Below, piece after piece: positions 41,551 to 51,539 of a DNA stretch of 64,000 nt. The notes below the pieces were generated by a model. It made no database searches, was not told the DNA's origin, and worked only from the letters and a program-made list of their open reading frames with translations. Source of the stretch: Plectosphaerella cucumerina (taxonomy: Eukaryota; Ascomycota; Sordariomycetes; Glomerellales; Plectosphaerellaceae); contig JAGPXD010000007.1 in the NCBI GenBank assembly GCA_020746995.1, positions 1,054,001 to 1,118,000 of the forward strand, in the 5' to 3' direction. The position numbers and the translations under genes were made by a program. Position 1 is the stretch's first letter, and every line of letters starts with the position of its first letter.

Positions 41551-43310
41551 TCATACGCAATCGAACCGATCGATATCGGACCCGCCCGCCAGAATCTGGC
41601 TTTTGGTGAGGCATACGATACGTGCCTGTGCTTCACCCTGCTCTGCCATTGCTTTCAAGTGCCCACGCATCCAACTGCGTTGAGCTTCCGGTATCGAAGG
41701 GCAGCTTGAGGCAACATGCAACGGCCAGATGAGCGAGAATCTTCCTGAATGAGCCGCATTCTCGTTCTTTTGAGCGCTCACGTGACCCGGGGCAGGAAGC
41801 TGCATCTTGGCCAGGTCAAGGCCGAGAAGGAAGGGGACACTGGCACAGATCTGGTCAATCAGATCTGCGCTTTGCTCTTCAATCTTTTCGATTTCGCCGT
41901 GTTTGTTGGGATCAGTGGGATCAGATGACGAAGATAGGGCGCGGATGAGAACAGACTGGACGATCAGTCGTGAAACTCGGTAGAAATTCCACACCCGCGC
42001 GGTGTAGAAGTCGTGATATCTGTGGATCTTTTCGAGAACAAACTCGGCACCAGACGATTCCGTGACGTTTGCAGCGGTTGAGTACAGCCAAATGAGAGGT
42101 AGGGTGTTCCGCCATTCTGATATTTGTTTTTCAAGGGTTCGAGCATGGCTAGCCAGGGCCGCAATCTCGTGCTCACTGGGTCCTTGGGGCTGGCTGAATA
42201 TCACGTTGCTCTGGTGCTGTAGATCCGGTATTTTCGCGGCAATTGAGACGAGATGGCTTTCTGGGTCGTTCGAAAGAACCTCCGGCTCCGGTGCTGAGAA
42301 TGCTTCGTCGATCGGCAGACAAGTTTGGAGATGACCTATTACCTGGTTGTAGACTGTCAGAGGCAGCCGACATGAGCACGAGAGTATCTTTGTTCTTACA
42401 ACGCTTTTCCGGACGAACGAGAACAACCCGCGGCCCAGCGGTGAGTTCATGGCGCGAACACCACGAAGCCTCAGAATAGCAGCAGCCCCATCCACATGCG
42501 CTCCCCAGGTAGAAGATACATTTGGATCTCGAAGCATCGTCTAGAGCAATAAATCAGCATAAGGTAGGTACACCGAAACACTACGTTCGACCACTTACCT
42601 CGTAGCCGCATAGTAGAAGAATAGCGTAGATGGTGTGATCGTTTGTCATTTCAATCGGGTCTTGGATGGCGCTCCTGGTTGCGTTGACGGCTTCAATGTA
42701 TCTCTTCCTACAGAGAAGAGCAGCCTTTGGCATCAACTGTCTCGAGGCGGCGTACGAAATTGCCTCGGCGGCCAACCGTAGCGCAGAGCCCGAATTGCTC
42801 TGTGCATATAGAACAGGAAACTGCTGGTGAAGGTATCGCGTGGGATCTCCCCCTGACAGGTTGCTCAGCACGGTGTGATAGAAGTAGCCGATTGCTGCGT
42901 CTTCTGGTGATGGTTGCAGCCAGCTTGCCGTCAAGTCAACATGGAGCCACACTGGGCCCGTATCAGGAACCACGGTGGCCTCCACTGTTGGGACTGGCTC
43001 GCGAGATGACGCCTGCCATTGACTGAACTTGGCTTTCGTCCGTTTGGTTTCGTCCCGGATGATGAGACCCGATAGATCTCGGTAGCCGGCACACGGCTGC
43101 TTCTTTCTCATGCATCGTGTGCATGCAGGACGTTTCTCATCACACTGTACACTCGACGCGTCAGCTGGCCCGGCATGGGGGCGACGGATGGACTACCGTA
43201 CTCTTTTGTGCTGTTTCCTGGGCGCAGGTCAGAAGGGGGCATTCGGGACAGGGGATGCATACGTACCGGCAGTTCTCGCAACCGCCGCTTGGTCTTCCAC
43301 AATACACCAT
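41551..43310 (-). CDS. Zn2Cys6 transcription factor with a microexon in the zinc cluster
   Basis: Four exons (43310-43267, 43217-43202, 43144-42599, 42540-41551) give 531 residues. The start MVYCGRPSGGCENCR is the classic opening of this fungal subfamily. Joining the 16-base second exon yields Cys11, 14, 21, 28, 31 and 38 in perfect C-x2-C-x6-C-x6-C-x2-C-x6-C order, which strongly supports the structure. After the cluster comes CAGYRDLSGLIIRDET, again typical. The remainder is a fungal-specific TF domain with helices such as FYHTVLSNLSGGDPTRYLHQ and a conserved WGAHVDGAAAILRLRG. Relatives regulate varied metabolism; no specific target is implied here. Automatic prediction could easily miss the N-terminus. 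Confidence 0.85.
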
Positions 43311-44286
43311 GGGTCCAGACAAGAGCGGATGTGGTGTGACCGTTCACGCAGCCTGCATGAAATCGGGTGTTGAGGTTGTTGCGGAACAAAACCCGACCGG
43401 TCCGCCCTGTTCCAGGGCTCCAGTCCCGCCAGCACTGGTTCGGCCAGGTCACCGTGTCTCGATGCGCCACAATCATCCTGACTCGGCCGCCGCGCCACAC
43501 CCGACTGGGGAGCTAGCCCGGCCAGACGGACCTGGAACATAATAAGGTACTTCTATTTCTTCGTCTCGCAATGTTGCAGTTACAGTTTCGCGTAAATTGT
43601 GTTGTCTAGGACCCTATCTGCACAAGGATCATTGAATTTTAGGAGCCATTCAAGACGGAATGACGTTGTCAGCCATCGAACGACACCCAACTTGGAAAGC
43701 AAGGTCACATGGACAATGCTGCAAGGGGGTGGAATTCATCTTGTGCTTGAGTGGTCCTCACCTGGTATAACATTGCCGATGGGGCACCTTGCTTTTTGAA
43801 GACGAGGTGGAACAGACACCTGCACGCCCGCGGAAGAAAGTGGAAGAAGGGTATTCCAACCCAAAGCACAACCGCATATCCCAGTCGCGACAGCCAGCCC
43901 GGGCCGTGCCTTGCCATCCAAGTGCCAACTAGAGGAAGCCACACCGAAGTTGTTGCTCAGCTCAACGGTCCTGAGCCAATCCAGTGACCGACAGCAATCG
44001 ATGGCTGGCTGGCGTTGCGACCCTGAGCTCAGCTTGTCTTCAAACCGCGACCCCAACATCCCAACCACAAACCAGCGGCCTTCTCAAGACCACGCGACAC
44101 GCCACAAATGCAGATCAGGCGTAGTTGTGGACAAGCTGGAGCGAGTGGCCGCATTGCAGCAATCTTCACATTATAAAAACGCGAGAGATGCCCTGCTGCT
44201 TTCGATGGCCTTCGGCGGGACGCGCATGGCTCACCACGAACCGCCTTCTCAACATACTCCCCGTCTGACTCCTGAATTCTGACAAG
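43311..44286. other. Divergent promoter region
   Basis: This 976-bp spacer separates the divergently transcribed zinc-cluster and Cys-rich protein genes. Apart from a TATA box near the right end I see no feature. Confidence 0.45.
44172..44178 (+). promoter_or_regulatory. TATA box of the Cys-rich secreted protein
   Basis: TATAAAA occurs 115 bp before the ATG at 44287, plausible core-promoter spacing. Confidence 0.6.
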
Positions 44287-45076
44287 ATGCTCCGCTCAAC
44301 AATCCTGCGCAGTGTCCTACTGGCCACCTGGACGTCCTCGTGGTCTGCACACGCCCAGTCAGGGCTTGTCACCCCAAACCCAGCAAACGACTGCAGCGGC
44401 GGCATCGTCTCAAGCGGCTTCTCCTGCCTCCGCCAGCCAGGCTGCTGCTTCGGTGAATGCTGTGGTGGAGGATGCTGCCCTCTGGGGAGCATGTGCGTCA
44501 ACATCGGGCAGCCAAACGAGGGTTGTTGCTCGTTTGACTCACCCAACTACTGCGGTGGGGATGTGCCGACATTTGTGGGTGTTTCAAGGCTACCTAGGAA
44601 AACAAAATGCCCGGCTAACGACGTATGATACTCAGGCCCCTCCCGCTTGCCGTGACGGGATCAAGACCGACGTCTATTGCAACAACAACGAGGACGAGTG
44701 GTATTGCGAATACGGAGCGAAATGCGGTTCAGTGTATGGCGTCTGCATCGACTTTACGGGGGAGACGTGGTGTACAAGCGAAGGCTCCGGGCCGCCACTC
44801 ACGTCCGCTGCAGCTGCACCTAGTCCGAGCCCGAGCAGTGCGGGCGGCAGCAGTGACGGTGGTGGCGGCGTGGGTAGTGCAGTTCCCTCCAGCAGTGAGT
44901 CTGATTCAGGGGGCGTCACTGCCCAAGGATCATCGTCACCGACAACATCGACCGAACCTTCGGCTTCAACCGCGGGATCTGGACAAGGGGACAATGGCGG
45001 TTCGAAAGCAGTGCCGGTCGGATCTGGGAATACTCTTGTCGCCATGGCTGTGGTGGTAGGTCTACTGCTTGCCTAG
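44287..45076 (+). CDS. Secreted Cys-rich protein with GPI-type tail
   Basis: Two exons (44287-44574, 44636-45076) give 242 residues. An alternative donor at 44562 would delete four residues. A signal peptide ends near Ala23 (WSAHAQSG). The mature N-terminus is very rich in cysteine (CLRQPGCCFGECCGGGCCPL and so on, about 14 Cys in 60 residues), resembling chitin-binding or knottin-like folds. A second Cys group (CRDGIK, VYCNN, WYCEYGAKCG) follows the intron. Residues ~165-220 are Ser/Gly/Thr-rich linker and the last 18 (SGNTLVAMAVVVGLLLA) form the hydrophobic tail of a GPI signal. It is likely a cell-wall or membrane-anchored extracellular protein; an effector role is possible but unproven. 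Confidence 0.78.
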
Positions 45077-45479
45077 AAGGGGCTCTGTCATGACGTGTGA
45101 GCGAGCCTAGGTGAAGCTATTGGGATAGCCGTGTTTCTACAGGGTGTATTACCTTGAAGACTAAATGCCATTCAACTTGCTGCCTAAAAGCATCATCGGC
45201 ATCTTTCGTCCGTGGTCGCGGCCTCCGCTGGGAAAAGGGGACTGACCCACCTAAAATAGGGGCGATTCGACCGAGCTTCGGCGGACAAATCCTCCGCCAG
45301 CTTGAACCACCTCACTGCATCCTCTAGGTCTCGTCCGTCACTTCAATCGTCCTCGTCGCAACGGGTGCCGACAGATTCCTCCTCCATGCATTCGCCCATG
45401 GGAACTCGTCCGAAAAGGTTTCACCAAATTTCTCTTCCATTTCGCGACTCAAACGCCTAGCCGGACGAAGCACGCCAAG
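45077..45479. other. Short intergenic region
   Basis: The 403 bp lie between two genes on the same strand and form the regulator promoter. No motif is recognised. Confidence 0.4.
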
Positions 45480-47894
45480 ATGGCGTCGGAGACTCCGCCG
45501 TGGTCAACTCCCGGCACATGCCCCGAGTCGGCCGTCCGGGGCCCATCCGAGGAAAAGCCACGCCACGTCCGAAAGGGCACCCGGAGCTGTTGGGAGTGCA
45601 GGAGGCGTAAGATTCGGTGCAGGTTTGACGAGGTCGTGTCGACCGATGTGTGTCGCGGGTGTCGGCGTCGCGGTGCCGCCTGCGTCGGACAAGAGCAATC
45701 TGAGGAGACGTCTCGCAAGAGGCAGCTAGAGACAGCCCAGGACGCGACGGGCAGGCTCAAGAGACTTGAGTCGCTCGTTGGGAAGATCTTGGATGGTCGC
45801 GTCGATCCAATTTCGTCGGTTGGAGAGAGGTCCGCGGCAGTGGGTGATGGCCTGTCAACCCAGCCTAGGACTGACCTAGAGAAGCCATCAGTAAGTTTGT
45901 CGGCATATCCTTACCGTCTACTTACTGACTTTGAAAAGAACTCTTCATCGTTTTATACCTCAATCAACACTGCCAAGGCACCTTCTCCAGTTGTCGACGA
46001 CGGAGTAGCCCCCAGCTTGAGCTCATCGGCCCTGCCCCCTCTCCCCAGCAGCGCCAACGTCCAACTCGACGAAAACCTAGCATCCATCTCTCAAAAACTC
46101 CAAGCCATGCTACCCTCCAGACAAGATTGCCTCCGCATCTATAATCTGGGAGGGTACGCCAGTCTCTGCTACCGCCAGTACTTCTCAGGCTCCTTCGGCG
46201 GTTGGAAGATGCCAGACTCAAACTTCTGCGAGGAGCACGTCTCGCTCCTCATGCAACAGAACCCCCATCCCGCCGTCCTAGGGAAGAGAATGCTAGGCCT
46301 AGCAGCTACCCTCCAGCGAGTCCGTCACCAGGCCGACTCGCTCACGGAACCCCCGGCGCAGATCCAGACTCGTGTGGCTCAGGCCGTCATGGCCCTCGTG
46401 TGTGCCGACGACCGGCTCATTGGCACCATGGAGGGGTTGGAATGCATCGTCATGCAGGCGGTATACTTTGCAAACGGCGGCGATCTTCGCCTCGCCCTCC
46501 TTGCATGTCGCCGGGCCATCACCGTCTGCCAACTCATGGGGCTACATCAGCGCCACACCACCATCCAGGCCAAGGCGATCGAGCCGGACCCCTCAATCGA
46601 TCCCCGCCTTCTCTGGATGCGGACCGTCTACATCGAGCGCATGATCTGCCTGCTCCTAGGCCTTCCCAACGTGGCCGAGGACATGAACGACTCGGGAGAT
46701 GGGGAGTTCTCGTCCCTCTCCCTGTGCGACACGGCTCTCGGTCGGCTTGAGCGCGCGCAATGCATCATCGCGTCGAAGATCATCAAGAGGAACCAGAAAG
46801 ACCCATGCTTCAGGAATAGCCGCGCAGAGACACTTGCCCTGGACCTGGAGCTCCAGAAGACCGCGGCCCTCTTGCCGCCTCGCTGGTGGACCATCCCCCG
46901 CCTCTCCGGCACAGACAAGAACCAGTTCGAACTCTTCATGGAGACGAATAAGGTCCTCCATCAGCTCTTCTATCACTTCCTCCTTGTTCAACTCCACCTG
47001 CCCTTCATTCTTAGGCCATCTAGCGACCCGGAGAACCTTGCCAGCAAGATGACCTGCACCAACGCCAGCCGCAACGCTTTGGCCCGCTTCGTAGCCATCC
47101 GGACCGCCTCTGAGCTGCCTAACATCCCAGAAGCAAGCGACTTCTTCGCCCTCGTCGCCGCCACTGCCCTGCTCCTGGTACATATTGACGCCCACCGGGG
47201 AGGAGTCCGCGGAGTAGATATGTCGCTGCGTCATCAGCGGCAGACGGACCGGGCCCTCATTATGGACACGCTGGACCATATGCGGAGTTCGAGCTCGAGG
47301 TCGTCTGAGATTTTGAGTAAGAGAAGTGCGGACGTGCTGAGGCGGCTGCTGGAGATTGAAGAGGATGCAGCTGGGGGGCAGACGTACACGACGAGCCCCG
47401 GGCCTGATCTTACCGAGGCTGACGATGGCGATGAGCAAGGGAGGATGAGGGAGTTTCGCCTGAAGATTCCGCATTTTGGGACTCTGATCATATCGCCAGA
47501 TCGACCAGTCGCCAGGGCGCCTCCAGGGGACGGCTTGAAGCTCACCGAACGTCCCGAACAAGCCGCCCTGCCTACTGCCCCGACGGAAGCTGGAAATCTC
47601 GCGGTTTCAAGTCCATTGCAGCCGTTTACTGGCCACGATACGACTGGAGAAGCGCTTTACGCGGGGTATTACGACCTCACCGTCCCGGGCGGCAACGGCT
47701 CCAGTCTCACGGACACAGGCCAAGCACCCGGCATGCTCGGCTCCGGCTGCGATGATTTCCAACCCGGACAGGAAAATTGGTTCCCGAGCATCTCGGCGAC
47801 GGTGGAAGACTGGGCTTTCCAGGGCGTGGATGCGGCTTTCTTCGACAGCGTCATGAGGGGGCTGGAGTCGCCGAGTCCGCCACCGCCATCGTGA
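45480..47894 (+). CDS. Zn2Cys6 transcription factor, probable hidden intron
   Basis: The open frame is 804 residues. The zinc cluster has Cys37, 40, 47, 58, 61 and 68 (C-x2-C-x6-C-x10-C-x2-C-x6-C). Residues ~200-560 match the fungal-specific TF domain, with CRRAITVCQLMGLHQRH, DPRLLWMRTVYIERMICLLLG and SLSLCDTALGRLERA. Bases 45891-45938 form a very good intron (GTAAGT donor, TACTGAC branch, AAAAG acceptor) of exactly 48 bases without a stop, so the annotated 804-residue frame probably overstates the protein by 16 residues. The C-terminus is acidic and aromatic. It sits next to a methyltransferase gene on the same strand. Function is otherwise unknown. Confidence 0.85.
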   Translation: MASETPPWSTPGTCPESAVRGPSEEKPRHVRKGTRSCWECRRRKIRCRFDEVVSTDVCRGCRRRGAACVGQEQSEETSRKRQLETAQDATGRLKRLESLVGKILDGRVDPISSVGERSAAVGDGLSTQPRTDLEKPSVSLSAYPYRLLTDFEKNSSSFYTSINTAKAPSPVVDDGVAPSLSSSALPPLPSSANVQLDENLASISQKLQAMLPSRQDCLRIYNLGGYASLCYRQYFSGSFGGWKMPDSNFCEEHVSLLMQQNPHPAVLGKRMLGLAATLQRVRHQADSLTEPPAQIQTRVAQAVMALVCADDRLIGTMEGLECIVMQAVYFANGGDLRLALLACRRAITVCQLMGLHQRHTTIQAKAIEPDPSIDPRLLWMRTVYIERMICLLLGLPNVAEDMNDSGDGEFSSLSLCDTALGRLERAQCIIASKIIKRNQKDPCFRNSRAETLALDLELQKTAALLPPRWWTIPRLSGTDKNQFELFMETNKVLHQLFYHFLLVQLHLPFILRPSSDPENLASKMTCTNASRNALARFVAIRTASELPNIPEASDFFALVAATALLLVHIDAHRGGVRGVDMSLRHQRQTDRALIMDTLDHMRSSSSRSSEILSKRSADVLRRLLEIEEDAAGGQTYTTSPGPDLTEADDGDEQGRMREFRLKIPHFGTLIISPDRPVARAPPGDGLKLTERPEQAALPTAPTEAGNLAVSSPLQPFTGHDTTGEALYAGYYDLTVPGGNGSSLTDTGQAPGMLGSGCDDFQPGQENWFPSISATVEDWAFQGVDAAFFDSVMRGLESPSPPPPS

Positions 47895-48254
47895 TTGACC
47901 GAGGCCGAATACACCTTCGGCCGAAATGGCTTGATGCAGATTGGAAATGCATCAACTTCTTTGCTGACGAGCCACGTCGCATACGCGGAAGTCCGGACAG
48001 GTAACTAGCGCTTACGCCGTTCCACCAGCGGTTGGTCGAGGCTTCGGGGAAGCGTCAGCAGGAAGATCACGGCAGCACAGCTGGCGGAGTATAAGACAGC
48101 GCGTCTATCGCGGGATAATGGTTGGGACGTTGGAGGAAGAAGTAATCTCTTCCTTCATCTTCATCACCATCATTATCATCTTCGGCACTTTTCCTTTGAA
48201 AAGACAAACCAGAAAAATCCCAAAGACACCTTGGGCACCCCCAGCCTGCCCATC
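47895..48254. promoter_or_regulatory. Methyltransferase promoter with TATA-like box
   Basis: TATAAGA at 48091-48097 lies 158 bp before the ATG at 48255. A pyrimidine-rich stretch follows (48145-48185), as is common near fungal transcription starts. Confidence 0.45.
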
Positions 48255-49082
48255 ATGTCCCAGAGCAAGCTGAGCTTCCCCGACCACTTCACCGCCATGG
48301 CGAAGAATTACGCCAGACATACGGGCGACAGCACGCGACGCATCTTTTCGGACTCCTTCGACGAGATCAACTCCGCCAAGCCCATTGAAAAATCCTCCAT
48401 CATCCACGACAACGCCGCAGGACCCGGCACCGCAACCTCAGTCATCACCGACCGTTTCCCGCGCGAGGAGGTGCCCTCCATCCTCATCACGGACAACGTG
48501 GCCCCAATGGTCGAAGCCGCCGCGGCCACCTTTGCATCCTGGCCGCAAGTCGAAGCCAAGAACGCCGACTCCCTCGACCTCTCCGACGTGCCCGACGACC
48601 ACTTCACGCACAGCATCCTCAACTTCAGCGTCTTCACCTTCTCCGACCCGCTCAAGGGCCTCCAAGAGATCCGGCGCACGCTGAGGCCAGACGGGCTCGC
48701 GGTGTTGCTGACGTGGAAGCGCTTCGGGGCCAGCAAGACGATCCACGCGGCTCAGGCGCTGGTGAGGCCGGATCTGCCGCCCATGTGGGTTCCGCGCCCG
48801 GAGTTCATGGAGGAGGGCGTGCTGCGGGATCTCGCTGTTGAGGCGGGGTTCGACGCGGCGAAGATCCAGGTCTCTCAGAGGAGTATTCTTGTCAAGGGCC
48901 CGGCGCTTGATGAGGGGCTGAAGGAGTTTATGCTGGGAGACTTTACGAGGCTGGCGAGGAAGGGCTGGACGGAGGAGGAGGTTGCGAGGTGGCCGGGCGC
49001 CATTGACGAGGCCATCAGGGGGGAGATGGATGCATTTGGGGGTGTCAAATTTGAGGCATGGGTGGTGCTGGCCACGAAGTAG
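48255..49082 (+). CDS. SAM-dependent methyltransferase, class I
   Basis: This is an intronless frame of 275 residues. Motif I is IIHDNAAGPGTATSVI (around 48-63), the D-x-A/G-x-G-x-G SAM-binding loop. Motif II-like ILITDNVAPMVEAA, an acidic residue in NADSLDLSDVPDD and motif IV-like HSILNFSVFTF follow, then a motif V-type helix with RRTLRPDGLAVLLTWKRFG. This matches fungal type-11/25 small-molecule methyltransferases. The substrate is unknown. The ATG at 48255 is taken because in-frame upstream codons lack an ATG. It follows the regulator on the same strand, so the two could form a small co-regulated unit. Confidence 0.85.
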   Translation: MSQSKLSFPDHFTAMAKNYARHTGDSTRRIFSDSFDEINSAKPIEKSSIIHDNAAGPGTATSVITDRFPREEVPSILITDNVAPMVEAAAATFASWPQVEAKNADSLDLSDVPDDHFTHSILNFSVFTFSDPLKGLQEIRRTLRPDGLAVLLTWKRFGASKTIHAAQALVRPDLPPMWVPRPEFMEEGVLRDLAVEAGFDAAKIQVSQRSILVKGPALDEGLKEFMLGDFTRLARKGWTEEEVARWPGAIDEAIRGEMDAFGGVKFEAWVVLATK

Positions 49083-49489
49083 GAAACACATCCGAGGACA
49101 TGGTCACATGTAGTCAGACCACTGCCATCATAATATTCAAAGTTCACAATGAGTCTCCCTGGTTCGGTGGCTGGTAATGATGCGCCGAGTCTTGGTGTTG
49201 GTGATGTTGGTGGTTGGCGGTGTGGTTTGGGAATACCAAGGCTTGGAAGCCGGAACCGAAATGAATGCAGCAAGACTCCGCGGCATCACGCCTGTTGGTC
49301 CTGCTGCCAAGACCTTCATACGCCCGGATTTAGTGACGGATGGGACCTTGGGCCGAGCAACCTGCAGATAAGACTGCAGCTACTCTCCACGGTTGTCGTC
49401 GCGTCTTCCTCTTTGCTTCCACCGAATCGCTCATTCTTTTCCCATCGTCTCCGAACCTCGTCACTTCGCGACTTTATACAGCATCCATC
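49083..49489. other. Spacer before the Ala/Thr-rich secreted protein
   Basis: The 407 bp hold short frames on both strands without recognisable sequence. No promoter element is clear. Confidence 0.4.
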
Positions 49490-50271
49490 ATGCGCCAGCA
49501 GTCGGTCCTCCTCGGCCTCGCGGCCACCCTCCCCTCCACCCTGGCCTGGGCCGAACCCAACGACGCCAACCCCCTCTCCCCCGCCAGACAGGCGACAGCA
49601 ACACCGACGACGTCGCGTCCCTCTGCAAGCCCGAGCCCGACGGCGACGGCCCCGTCGCGCCCTGCATCAGCATCGAGTCCATCGAGGTACAGTGCGCCCC
49701 CAACGGCACCGAACCCCTCAACCTCGACGCGCACGCGCAGTGCATGTGCAAGGGCTCCTTCTTCGCCGAGAAGCTCGCCTGCGAACGCTGCCTCAACGTC
49801 CACGGCCTCCTCTCGGAGCGCGACTACCTGCACTACCAGAACGTGCTGTCCGTCGTCTCGTCCGAGCTGTGCGGATCCGCCACCCCGACGGCCGTCTTCG
49901 CGTCCATCTACTCCTGGGTCCAGGAGACGCAGCCCCGGCCCACGACGGGCGCCACGGGGACGAGCGACAGCGCCGACGGCGCGACCGAGGTGTCGTACTA
50001 CTACACCGCCAGCGGGCCGCAGGGGCCCGGCCGAATCGAGGGCGCCGCGGCGAGCGCTACGGCTGAGAGCTCCGAGGCCGTGGAGACGACTACCGTGACG
50101 AGCACGGCGGCGACGACGACTTCGACCGGTGGTGCTGATGAGGCGGAGGAGACGGGTGATGACACGGAGGAGGCCAGCTCTACTACGGGGGAGAACGGCG
50201 CGGTGCCGACTGCTGCTGCCGGCGGCATCGCCTGGGGTATCGCGGGCGCTGCCATCCTGGCTGCTCTTTGA
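49490..50271 (+). pseudogene. Secreted protein with GPI-type tail, apparent one-base frameshift
   Basis: The ATG at 49490 starts a good signal peptide (MRQQSVLLGLAATLPSTLAWA). The frame then dissolves into a Thr/Pro run, while the neighbouring frame continues as RQTGDSNTDDVASLCKPE, CISIESIEVQCAPNGT, QCMCKGSFFAEKLACERC and a Ser/Thr-rich stalk, ending in a hydrophobic AAGGIAWGIAGAAILAAL tail. Length is 782 bases, one short of 783, and no GT donor exists to remove the break by splicing. Adding one C to the C5 run at 49578-49582 would join the frames. The intact halves suggest a homopolymer error or a very recent mutation. The Cys pattern matches a family of fungal extracellular proteins of unknown function. 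Confidence 0.72.
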
Positions 50272-51539
50272 GGGGGGAAGTAATGTGGTGTACGAGATCA
50301 AGCATGACGAAAAGCAATTAATACCACGTCGACCTTCAGCATGTTGAGTCCCGAGGACCGTGTGTGTGGCGTTGTCGCTTCTGGTAAACAGATCGGGGGC
50401 CGATCGATAGCGCCAACAAGACTGGAACCACTGGCAGACTCCAGAAGCATGCCAGTGCTCCGCCCCTTTTGGCGGGCACTTCATCCATAGCACACCACCA
50501 TCTGACCTGCACTCTGACCTACCTCTGATTTCTTCTTCCCCTTCAACCCTTGCTCGAAGATTGATACCTTTGACCTCGCAATTGGTCGATGACGCTCAAG
50601 CCCAGTGCCCCTCATGGTCTGCCCTGCGTTCCCGCATCGACGCCGCTCCGTCCCCTCCAGCTGGAAGATCTCCTCCCAGGTTTCGACAGTGACTCGCTTC
50701 AGCAGCGTGAAGACCACGAGATGTCTCCCTGGCAGAAGCCCTCGGAACAATCCCCATCCAACCACCCTCATCTTCCACAACCGCCATCTGCAAGGAACGC
50801 CCGGGACATGTCTGACACGTCTGACATGAGCACACCGGAGATTCTCCATCATGCGCATCAGCCATGCTCTCCCCTGGCCCCCTGGTGTTCAGCTTCCTTT
50901 TCCCCTGGCGTGGCGCGTCCTGCAACCTGGTCCTGCATGCAGTGAGGCCCCCCTTGCGGAGTGTCTCCCTCCACACTTCCCACCAACCCCTGCTTCCTCT
51001 TGACTTTTCCCCTCCCCAGGCTGACATGTCAGCTCCGTCACACTCGGCCTCGGCCGATCGAAGGCACGGACTGATGCCTCAGACGGTCCTAGATCGCTGT
51101 ACCACCTGCTCCGCACCCTGCTGCACGAGCGGCCCTGCCTGCCCTCCCGGCCTCCCGTGCATAACGCCACCATCGACGTCTGCCCACCTCAGCACGCCTC
51201 GCTGTGGTGGCGGGCGAGCGCCCATGGTTGACTCGTCCATTTCGGGGGCCCCCCAACAACATCTCGGCGCCACTCCAGCCCCAGCCCACACGTGCTGCAG
51301 ATGGGACAGATGGCAGCATGCGACCAACTAGCGAACGCCCCCCGTTGGAGGGCGCGTCGAGGCCAGGCCCGCCTAGGTGCGGGCGGGCAACCACCAGGAA
51401 CTGCGTTTATATATGCAGGTTGTCCTCGGAACCTGCTGCTGAGAGGGGTTCGCGCCCAGAGTCTTCGAACTTCTCGTCCACGCGGATCACCCCTTCGCCT
51501 CGAGCTCCCACGCAGGGCCCATCCCCCTCGGCCCTCACG
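50272..51539. other. Long upstream region of the rhodopsin-domain gene
   Basis: The 1.27 kb contain overlapping short frames on both strands rich in Pro/Ser/Arg. None has family character. It is probably a long 5' regulatory region plus UTR. Confidence 0.45.
51408..51414 (+). promoter_or_regulatory. TATA box of the rhodopsin-domain gene
   Basis: TATATAT occurs 132 bp before the ATG at 51540. Confidence 0.5.

Noticed and set aside
49474..50493. 339-codon minus-strand open frame
   Set aside because: Antisense of the GC-rich secreted-protein gene; Arg/Gly-rich composition typical of complemented GC-rich coding DNA.
50481..51331. Overlapping frames on both strands between two genes
   Set aside because: Short, Pro/Ser/Arg-rich and mutually overlapping; no start context, splice pattern or motif.
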